Origin: Candidatus Pacearchaeota archaeon
GTDB lineage: Archaea > Nanobdellota > Nanobdellia > Pacearchaeales > GW2011-AR1
Length of the DNA stretch: 45,153 bases
Reading direction: 5' to 3'
Assembly (NCBI GenBank): GCA_016188825.1
Contig: JACPHA010000007.1
Span: forward strand, 1 to 45,153
The stretch's first letter is position 1. Each line of letters opens with the position of its first letter. Under the pieces are notes generated by a model, which saw only the letters and a program-made list of their open reading frames with translations, had not been told where the DNA came from and searched no databases. Of the stretch, positions 1 to 5,657 are shown piece after piece. A program made the translations under genes and the position numbers.

Positions 1-131
1 TTGTCTTTTCCAGTTAGGTAATTAATGTAATTCTCAAAATCAAATTTGGTGTCTGTGAACCTTTTATTTATAGAAGTCAAACCCCCATAAAAATTAGCTC
101 CGTCAATATATACAGAAATCCTTTTCGCCAT
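1..131 (-). CDS. NYN-domain (LabA/DUF88-like) protein, N-terminal part
   Basis: Only the first 43 codons lie in the window; the gene runs off the left edge. The start is the ATG complementary to 129-131. The peptide opens MAKRISVYIDGANFYGGL, the beta-strand plus D-G-x-N signature that starts NYN domains (PIN-like Mg-dependent RNases). It closely parallels the complete protein at 1980-2555 (MKRVAVFIDGNNFYFGL), including the later F-D-F-E and G-K-D residues. The two are therefore paralogues on either side of the MscS gene. The family is known for RNA cleavage or RNA binding; the substrate here cannot be told. Without the rest of the gene, the other acidic residues cannot be checked. Confidence 0.75.
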   Translation of the reverse strand, partial: MAKRISVYIDGANFYGGLTSINKRFTDTKFDFENYINYLTGKD

Positions 132-500
132 AATAAAATTCCCAGTGTTCAACACAGCTGGGATACATTGCGGGATGTCCGAAGACTTAAGGCCTTCCCT
201 GATGCCTTGATATATTCAAAATATACGATTATTTAAACTTTTCGCAAGTCTGATTTTCCAATGGAAAATTTCTTCTTTTTTAGAAAAAAGAAGCAAAAAT
301 ATCGCGACAACTTCTCAGATTGATTTTCCCACCCAGAAAAGTGATTTTAACTCAAAAATTCTACGAATTTTGCCACGTTGCACTTTCAAACCCTTTAGGT
401 TTTCAGGAGACATAACAGACATTAGGCGTAATTGCTCGGGTCGGCTAAATGAAGTACGAAAATAAAAAGATTTTTATAAGATAGCCGTTTATATAATCAT
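132..500. repeat. Gene-free hairpin-rich spacer, copy 0
   Basis: No coding signal is visible in these 369 bases. They hold a near-perfect hairpin (CTTCTTTTTT-AG-AAAAAAGAAG around 271-292), several smaller stems, and blocks shared with the spacers at 2556-3016 and 4974-5349. Examples are CCCAGA followed by TTTAACTC-AAAATT, TTTTGCC and CGTTGCACT, then a TAACAG block. The last 30 bases carry a TATA box, TTTTTATAAG at 471-480, placed to drive the MscS gene from 501. I infer that this is one member of a dispersed, diverged intergenic element. Confidence 0.55.
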
Positions 501-1538
501 ATGGTCTCATTTGAAACTCTGTTCCAAAATGAATATTTTCAATTTTCCCTAATATTGATAGGTAGCATTATATTTGCCCAAATCTTCAATTTTACACTTA
601 AAAAATATGTTAAAAGAATCACCCAAAAAACAAAAAGCGATATTGACGACATTATTTTATCGATTATCACAAAACCCCTCTATATTTTAATCATATTTAT
701 AGGTCTATATCTTGCCTTGAAATCTTTGTCTGCACTTGCCCCTTACAGTTTATGGATAGAAAGGACATTTTTTGTAATCACTGTATTAATAGTATCCTTA
801 TTGGTTTCGAAAGTAGTCTCCATACTAACAAGTCGTTGGCTTAAAGTTCAAAAAAGATTTGAAAAAACACCTAAATTGATTAACAAAATAATAACGGTCG
901 TAATTTATCTAATAGCTTTTTTAATGATTTTAAGTTATTTTAAAATCGAGATAACCCCCCTAGTCGCTACTCTGGGTATAGGAGGTTTAGCTGTAGGTCT
1001 TGCTCTGCAAAACACACTTTCTAACTTTTTTGCTGGTTTATATATGATCGCAGATAAACCAATCAATGTTGGAGATTTTGTAGAGCTACCTGATGCGAAT
1101 ATCTCTGGATATGTGGAAGATATTGGTTGGCGGTCAACAAGAATTAAAACTTTACCAAACACAATTGTGATCGTTCCAAATTCAAAACTTGCAGAGAATA
1201 TAATTGTTAATAACTCTTTACCAGAACAGGAAATGGCGGCTTTAGTGCAGTGCGGTGTTGCTTATAGTTCTGATTTGAAGAAAGTTGAGGAAGCAACAAT
1301 TGATGTGGCAAGAAAAATCCAAAAAACAATTCAAGGAGCAGTCAAAACTTTTGAACCATTTATAAGATACCACACTTTCGGCGATTCTAATATCAATTTT
1401 ACCATTATTTTAAGAGTGGAAAAATTTGTAGATAAATATCTTGTTATCCATGAATTCATAAAAGCGCTTAAAGAAAGATACGACAAAGAGGGCATAGAAA
1501 TCTCTTGGCCGGTGAGAAAAATTTATCGTGGAAAATAA
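501..1538 (+). CDS. Small-conductance mechanosensitive channel (MscS family)
   Basis: The 345-residue membrane protein has about four N-terminal hydrophobic segments. These are followed by the MscS pore signature, with Gly/Ala-rich GLAVGLALQNTLSNF near residues 161-177. The beta domain comes next, with DKPINVGDFVEL and the V-E-D-I-G-W-R-S-T-R-I motif that joins it to the C-terminal cytoplasmic cage. MscS channels open under membrane tension and release solutes on hypo-osmotic shock. Its length is slightly above E. coli MscS (286 aa), because of extra N-terminal helices. ATG 501 lies 21-30 nt after TTTTTATAAG (471-480), so the transcript is probably leaderless. It stands alone between two NYN genes and their long spacers. 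Confidence 0.9.
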   Translation: MVSFETLFQNEYFQFSLILIGSIIFAQIFNFTLKKYVKRITQKTKSDIDDIILSIITKPLYILIIFIGLYLALKSLSALAPYSLWIERTFFVITVLIVSLLVSKVVSILTSRWLKVQKRFEKTPKLINKIITVVIYLIAFLMILSYFKIEITPLVATLGIGGLAVGLALQNTLSNFFAGLYMIADKPINVGDFVELPDANISGYVEDIGWRSTRIKTLPNTIVIVPNSKLAENIIVNNSLPEQEMAALVQCGVAYSSDLKKVEEATIDVARKIQKTIQGAVKTFEPFIRYHTFGDSNINFTIILRVEKFVDKYLVIHEFIKALKERYDKEGIEISWPVRKIYRGK

Positions 1539-1979
1539 ACGCCGACCCGAGCAACTCTTCGGAATTTTTTCACTTCGTGAAAAATTGTTGCACTATCCCT
1601 TGGTTTCGGCTACGCCTCGACGCAACTAAGAGGAATTTAACGGTTACGAAACCTTGCAGGTTTCTCCGTCCAAATTGTCCGCCATCTCTGAAAAAATTCT
1701 CAGCTCTGTTTCGGTTTTGTGGGTTGCCTCAACAAAATCAGCTCTGAAAAATCAACTTCGGTAAATCGCTACGTTCTACTAACTTTTTCTACTTCAAGCA
1801 CTTCTATAATTTCTTTTAAACTAACCATAAAAATGGTTAGATGGTGTCCTTTAAAAAGATTTGTTTATTGTTACTTTATAATTACAATAAATAATCACCA
1901 AAACACTTAAAAACTTGAGTTTTCTATTATATTCATATACGCTCATCCTTGCTTCGGCAAGGGATGGGCACTTTTTCAA
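1539..1979. repeat. Gene-free hairpin-rich spacer, copy 1
   Basis: Short open frames here lack any family resemblance or plausible start, so I call this stretch noncoding. It is dense in small perfect hairpins: TTTTTCAC-TTC-GTGAAAAA near 1567-1585, AAACCT-TGC-AGGTTT near 1650, and a long UUCG-capped stem at 1941-1969. It contains the GTTGCACT block found in the spacers at 132-500 and 4974-5349. It is probably another diverged member of the island's spacer family, though the resemblance is weaker than among the other three copies. Confidence 0.45.
1941..1969 (+). promoter_or_regulatory. UUCG-capped hairpin just before the NYN gene
   Basis: CATCCTTGC-TTCG-GCAAGGGATG forms a roughly 12-bp stem with one bulged G and a UUCG tetraloop. 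It ends 10 nt before the ATG at 1980. In RNA it would be very stable. It could be a leader element acting on the NYN gene, a terminator for upstream transcription, or a folded-strand recombination site. The sequence alone does not decide between these. Confidence 0.5.
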
Positions 1980-2555
1980 ATGAAACGAGTTGCTGTTTTT
2001 ATTGATGGTAATAATTTCTATTTTGGTTTAAGGAAATTGTTTGGTAGGAATAGAAGTCTGAAAAACTTTGATTTCGAGGGATTTGCTCAATTTTTAGCTG
2101 GAAAGGATAAAGTTGTTGCGATTTATTATTATAATGCACTGCTTGATAAAAAGAACGACCCAAGGAAATACGAAAGCCAAAAAGAGTTCTTTGAAAAACT
2201 AAAGCAAATTCCTAACTTTCATCTCGTCTTATGTAAATTACTCAAAAGAAACATAACAGGCACAGACAAATTTTACTACATAATAAAAGAAGATGATATA
2301 AATATGGCTGTTGACATGGTTGAAAACGCTTGCGACAATAAGTTTGATGTAGCCGCTTTAGTTTCAGGTGATGGCGACTTTGTTCCTGCTGTTCGTTCTG
2401 TAAAGAAAAAAGGCAAAATTGTGAAAAATATTTTTTTCAAAAATAGCTCTTCAAGAAACCTGAAAAATTTTTGTGATGAATCTTTAGAGCTAACAAAAGA
2501 GACTTTGAATGATTTCTTTGAAATATCCCAACCAAAGAAAGATAATAAAAAATAA
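1980..2555 (+). CDS. NYN-domain (LabA/DUF88-like) putative ribonuclease
   Basis: This 191-residue protein starts with MKRVAVFIDGNNFYFGL, giving the first acidic residue (D9) and N11/N12 of the NYN fold. It has a central D-I-N-M-A-V-D motif near residue 105 and SGDGDF near 126, which together supply the usual acidic metal-binding cluster. The C-terminus is Lys-rich. NYN proteins of this type are PIN-like RNases, often found in accessory regions near toxin or defence genes. It is a paralogue of the partial gene at the left edge. No ribosome-binding site is clear, and a stable hairpin sits right before the start. The target RNA is unknown. Confidence 0.85.
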   Translation: MKRVAVFIDGNNFYFGLRKLFGRNRSLKNFDFEGFAQFLAGKDKVVAIYYYNALLDKKNDPRKYESQKEFFEKLKQIPNFHLVLCKLLKRNITGTDKFYYIIKEDDINMAVDMVENACDNKFDVAALVSGDGDFVPAVRSVKKKGKIVKNIFFKNSSSRNLKNFCDESLELTKETLNDFFEISQPKKDNKK

Positions 2556-3016
2556 CTTCTTTTTAGAAAAAAGAAACAAAGAGCGGGTGGGCAACCTCTC
2601 ACGATAAATATGGAAAGCTATCGCTTTCCCGCCACCAAGGTTTTTGGCTACTTCTCCGATTTTTAATAAAAATCTCGACTCTTCTAAGTATTCAGAGAGA
2701 CTTAACAAGGGTTAAAAGATTCCAGTTTCGCTCTGCCGCTCACTCCCATCCAAATTTTTCGGAAATTTATAATTTTAAGATAGTCCGAAAAACATCGCTT
2801 AATCGCATACGTTCAACTCAATTACTGGGAAGCCTTAAACCCCCGACCACCCGCCCCTAAATAGCAGATTGTCGTCTCAAAATAAAGGAAAAACTTCTCT
2901 TAACCGACCAACGAAAACGGAAACCAAATTTTCTGCGGAAAATTCTGTCTAACATAGGATAAACGATTACGCTTCGCTTCATCCAAATTTTTTCCAAAAC
3001 GAAAAGTTGGGGGCTG
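2556..3016. repeat. Gene-free hairpin-rich spacer, copy A
   Basis: No gene is visible in these 461 bases. The region begins with the same hairpin as copy 0 (CTTCTTTTTAG-AAAAAAGAA at 2557-2577). It shares several blocks in the same order with 4974-5349: TTCCCGCCAYC, AAGTATTC followed by TAACA, and a 54-base ungapped segment (2799-2852 against 5240-5293) in which I count 43 identical bases. That segment ends in AAACCCCCGACCACCC. GCGGGTGG (2584-2591) and CCACCCGC (2847-2854) form an inverted pair that could delimit the element. AATTTTC-TGC-GGAAAATT near 2928 is another perfect hairpin. Confidence 0.6.
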
Positions 3017-3020
3017 TTAT
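3002..3020 (+). repeat. 19-bp inverted repeat, left arm
   Basis: AAAAGTTGGGGGCTGTTAT is the exact reverse complement of 4987-5005. The two arms enclose the whole HxlR/CcdA/small Cys/MerT-like cassette, about 2 kb. The left arm overlaps the stop codon of the HxlR gene. A perfect 19-bp match is unlikely by chance in a window of this size. It may be the ends of a mobile cassette, or paired transcription terminators. Confidence 0.8.
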
Positions 3021-3376
3021 TTTTCTTTTTCTGACCAATTTAATAGAGGAAGAAGAGCTTTTGTTAAATTCTTCCCTTTTTTTGTCAGAGAATATTCTAC
3101 TCTTGGAGGAAGCTCGTTGAATGATTTTCTTATTATAATGTTTTCTTCTTCTAATTCCTTTAGTCTTTGAGAGATTATTTTTGCAGTTGACCCTTCTATT
3201 CTTCCCAACAAATCATTGAATCTTAAGTTTCCAAAATTACCAATCGTCATTATTATAGACATTGTCCATTTTTTACTTATGTAATCTGTAACAGATTCCA
3301 ATGGTCTTGGACAATATCCTTCAGCAGATTTCATTCTGCAACAATCCCTATCGTCTGTTTTCATAATGCTTACCAT
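3017..3376 (-). CDS. HxlR-family winged-helix regulator
   Basis: The protein is 119 residues long, with a possible later start at the ATG of 3364. It carries the HxlR signature: C-P-R-P-L-E near the N-terminus, KKWTMSIIMTIGN, RFNDLLGRIEGST-x-K-I-I-S-Q-R-L-K-E-L, then wing residues P-P-R-V-E-Y-S-L-T-K-K-G. HxlR proteins are small dimeric regulators, and several sense electrophiles or redox state through N-terminal cysteines. Here there is an unusual Cys cluster, D-C-C-R-M-K-S-A-E-G-Y-C, before the helix. It is divergent from the CcdA gene across a 75-bp promoter region, so it probably controls that cassette and itself. The sensor role is inferred from the Cys cluster. Confidence 0.88.
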   Translation of the reverse strand: MVSIMKTDDRDCCRMKSAEGYCPRPLESVTDYISKKWTMSIIMTIGNFGNLRFNDLLGRIEGSTAKIISQRLKELEEENIIIRKSFNELPPRVEYSLTKKGKNLTKALLPLLNWSEKEK

Positions 3377-3451
3377 TTGTAAACTACCTAATTTATATAA
3401 TTCGTAATACTATATAAAATATACTATTAATAAATAAAAATCTTGCTGAAA
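3377..3451. promoter_or_regulatory. Divergent promoter between HxlR and CcdA genes
   Basis: This AT-rich 75-bp spacer contains TATA-like stretches toward both sides (AATTTATATAAT near 3391 and CTATATAAAATATA near 3411). It also has two direct copies of ATACTAT about 11 bp apart (near 3409 and 3421). The repeated ATACTAT is a reasonable candidate for the HxlR operator, because the regulator is divergently transcribed from this spacer. This is inference; no consensus was available to compare. Confidence 0.5.
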
Positions 3452-4324
3452 ATGGTAAAAGAAAATAAAAAGAAGTCGGTGCTGATATTTCTCATTGCAT
3501 TCCTCATCTTGGTGTTCCTTGGTTGGGTTGGCTATCAGCAAGGATTTCTTGGCTTTATCTATAATGTTATGATGCCCGAGCGCTTGGGCGCATTTCCTTT
3601 AATTGTTCTAAGCATGATCTTTGGTATCGCTGCTTTCTTTAGTCCATGTGCCCTTACTGTGCTGCCAGGCTATGTTGCTCACTTCTTAACAGGAGGAAAA
3701 CTAAAGAAAATTTCTAGAAAAAAAGTTTTTTGGAAGTCTCTTTATCTAGGAGGAATCGGTGCTCTTGGAATTTTTATTGTCAATATGATTCTTGGTTTAA
3801 TTATTGCATTACTTGGCTCTGCAACTCCTTTTGCAAAAGATCCAAGGCAAGACATTGCTATTATACTTGGGATTAGGATAGTTGCAGGATTTCTAATAGC
3901 GGGCCTGGGAGTTATTATTTTGCTTGGAAAAACACTTCCTGTAACTTGGGTTCATAGATTATTTGCACAGCGAGCTTTTACCAAAAGTATTTTCTTTTAT
4001 GGGGTAATCTATAATGGCGCGGCTATAGGTTGTACGGGTCCAATAATGTTAGGACTTCTGCTTTATGCTTTCGCAGCTACAAGCTTCACAGGCGCTATTA
4101 CGACTTTCTTAGTATTTTCTTTGACAATGAGCGCATTAATGATAATCCTAACGCTTATAGCGGGCTTATTTAAAGATTCCTTAATTCCTTATCTTTTAAC
4201 AGCTTCTGAAACAATAAAGAAGATGGCAGCGATCATAATGATTATTATGGGATTAGCTATTGCTTTGCTAACTTTACAAGGCAATCAGTTATTTGTGAGA
4301 TTATTTTTCCCTCATCTATCTTAA
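3452..4324 (+). CDS. ccdA: CcdA/DsbD-like thiol-electron transporter
   Basis: This is a polytopic membrane protein of about 290 residues. It has one N-terminal signal-anchor helix followed by the CcdA six-helix core. The two conserved cysteines are visible in F-S-P-C-A-L-T-V-L-P-G-Y (about residues 64-75) and A-I-G-C-T-G-P-I-M (about 190). CcdA/DsbD cores carry reducing equivalents from cytoplasmic thioredoxin-like proteins across the membrane to extracytoplasmic partners. I prefer ATG 3452 to the in-frame TTG at 3443. It is the first gene of a rightward cassette and is probably controlled by the divergent HxlR gene. It is one of three CcdA cores in the window. Confidence 0.88.
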   Translation: MVKENKKKSVLIFLIAFLILVFLGWVGYQQGFLGFIYNVMMPERLGAFPLIVLSMIFGIAAFFSPCALTVLPGYVAHFLTGGKLKKISRKKVFWKSLYLGGIGALGIFIVNMILGLIIALLGSATPFAKDPRQDIAIILGIRIVAGFLIAGLGVIILLGKTLPVTWVHRLFAQRAFTKSIFFYGVIYNGAAIGCTGPIMLGLLLYAFAATSFTGAITTFLVFSLTMSALMIILTLIAGLFKDSLIPYLLTASETIKKMAAIIMIIMGLAIALLTLQGNQLFVRLFFPHLS

Positions 4325-4345
4325 ATATAATGGAGGTAAGAAAAA

Positions 4346-4459
4346 ATGACTAAAAAAACTGGAAGAAAAGAACCGTGCTGTATTTGTATCTGCACGAAAG
4401 AGCTAAAAAAGATACTCTCTACAGAAGCACGAGAGCTTTTAATAAAAGAGCTATCTTAA
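4346..4459 (+). CDS. Small Cys-rich protein (37 aa)
   Basis: This gene is too short for usual gene finders. It has a strong ribosome-binding site, GGAGGT at 4332-4337, nine bases before ATG 4346, and it fits tightly between its neighbours. The peptide begins MTKKTGRKEPCCICICTKEL and is otherwise basic and helical. The C-C-x-C-x-C cluster suggests metal or thiol chemistry. It lies 21 bp after the CcdA gene and 7 bp before the MerT-like gene, so the three are probably one transcript. I do not recognise a family. A small metal-binding or thiol-relay peptide serving its membrane neighbours is a reasonable guess. Confidence 0.7.
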   Translation: MTKKTGRKEPCCICICTKELKKILSTEARELLIKELS

Positions 4460-4466
4460 AAGCAAC

Positions 4467-4973
4467 ATGGTGAAATCAGTGTTAAGCCCATTTTTTTTGG
4501 TTTTTAGTTCCAGAAAACACGTTTTAATAGCCATTGCTCTTGCAATAGTAATGGCTTTTATTTCTATATTGATTCCATCATTATTAACTCCGGGAAATAC
4601 ATTAAAAACGCAGTTGTTAATTTTACAAATAAGTGATATTGGTTTGATAGTTTTGTTTTCCTCTTTGTTTGGCATTGCAATAGCGATGCAAAGTTATGCT
4701 ACACACAAAGAAAAAATGCAAAACACGGGCTTAGCCGTGAAAGGCACTGGAACAGGTCTTGTTGCATTTACAGGAACATTATTTTCAGCTAAACTATGCC
4801 CGATTTGTTTGGGTGCGATATTGGGTTTTGTTGGAATAGGTGGTTCAGCAACACTTTTCTTATTTTCTTACAAAAATGAGATAATGATAGCGAGTATCTT
4901 AATTCTATTATTTATGGTTTATTTAACAGGAAAAAGAATAACAAAAATAAAAATCTGTGAGAATTGCAAATAA
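4467..4973 (+). CDS. Small membrane protein with CxxC, MerT/MerF-like helical hairpin
   Basis: The 168-residue protein has about four hydrophobic helices. The second half carries KLCPICLGAILGFVGIGGSA, then a further helix and a short basic tail ending K-I-C-E-N-C-K. A helix with paired cysteines followed by a Gly-rich stretch and another helix resembles mercuric-ion transport hairpins (MerT/MerF). The resemblance is only by eye, and the Cys spacing is CxxC instead of CC. The first half is homologous to the decayed gene at 5350-5657, and the second half resembles 22813-23388. It ends the HxlR-CcdA cassette. Metal uptake or membrane disulfide exchange are both possible. Confidence 0.6.
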   Translation: MVKSVLSPFFLVFSSRKHVLIAIALAIVMAFISILIPSLLTPGNTLKTQLLILQISDIGLIVLFSSLFGIAIAMQSYATHKEKMQNTGLAVKGTGTGLVAFTGTLFSAKLCPICLGAILGFVGIGGSATLFLFSYKNEIMIASILILLFMVYLTGKRITKIKICENCK

Positions 4974-5349
4974 TATATTGTCTGTGATAACAGCCCCCAA
5001 CTTTTTAGTCCTTCGGACATTTTGTCTGCTTCGCAGTAATTCTATTAATCGGCGACAATCTGAAATATTATAAAAACTTCTGGCGTTCCCGCCATCCCAG
5101 AGTTCGCTTTAACTCTAAAATTTTGCCTTCAGCATCGTTGCACTAAATTTTAGTCCCTGCAAGTATTCGGGATGCCTAACAGCGATTAACAGGGAAATTC
5201 CTGCGAAATTTCCCCAAATTCGCCTACGGCGAACTTCTGTTAATCGCATAAGTTCAAGGAAATCACGGATGAGTCTAAAACCCCCGACCACCCACGCGTG
5301 TTTTGTTCACTTTCTCATCTGAAATATCCTTATATCCTTTCTTCATCTT
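4974..5349. repeat. Gene-free hairpin-rich spacer, copy B, with cruciform-like fold
   Basis: No gene is visible here. The stretch contains hairpins GTCC-TTC-GGAC and CTGC-TTC-GCAG near 5010-5038. It also holds a remarkable nested structure. GCGATTAACAG (5182-5192) pairs perfectly with CTGTTAATCGC (5237-5247). Between them lie two more perfect hairpins, GGGAAATT/AATTTCCC (5192-5199 with 5207-5214, sharing one base with the outer arm) and TTCGCC/GGCGAA (5219-5224 with 5228-5233). This gives a three-way junction. Blocks are shared in order with 2556-3016 and 132-500. The base sequence GCCTAAC at 5174-5180, just outside the fold, fits the RYYYAAC core of integron attC sites, but no matching partner core is present. 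Confidence 0.6.
4987..5005 (-). repeat. 19-bp inverted repeat, right arm
   Basis: This arm is the exact reverse complement of 3002-3020. It lies 13 bp after the stop of the MerT-like gene, so the two arms bracket the HxlR-to-MerT-like cassette precisely. Being C-rich on this strand and followed by a T run (CTTTTT), it could also act as a transcription stop. Confidence 0.8.
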
Positions 5350-5657
5350 TCATTCTTTCTTAAAACCTCCAAGGAGATAAATAGAAAATGTCATTATTGC
5401 TATTGCTATTAACATAAAAACCCAACCATAACAATAAGTAAAGAAATTAAGACTGATAGAATGGTAAGAAGTACGTAATCTTTAATCGTGAATACTGTTA
5501 ATTGAAATAAAAGTGAATTCGCAGGTATAAGAAAGACAGGTATTGTGATAAAAACAGCTAAAATTATGAAAATTAAAGCTATGAAAGCTATAAGATAATT
5601 TCTTCTGCTTAATACTTATTTACTTGCAGTTATGATATAATTTGGATTTATTTTCAT
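5350..5657 (-). pseudogene. Decayed paralogue of the MerT-like membrane protein
   Basis: An ATG at 5657 overlaps the stop of the upstream fusion gene (ATGA). It opens a frame for 13 codons to an in-frame TAA at 5616-5618. The same frame then continues as a clear membrane protein (R-R-N-Y-L-I-A-F, then I-P-A-N-S-L-L-F-Q-L-T-V). That stretch aligns with S-R-K-H-V-L-I-A and T-P-G-N-T-L-K-T-Q-L in the gene at 4467. The frame stops again about 60 codons later, and a final hydrophobic helix ending Y-L-L-G-G-F-K-K-E appears in another frame with a stop at 5350. The CxxC middle of the family is missing. I read this as a broken operon partner of the CcdA fusion, with a nonsense codon, a frameshift and an internal loss. 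Confidence 0.65.

Noticed and set aside
1505-1747. Open frame running from MscS into the spacer
   Set aside because: It begins inside the MscS gene in another frame and consists of hairpin repeats rich in Cys/Phe/Arg with no family resemblance or promoter.
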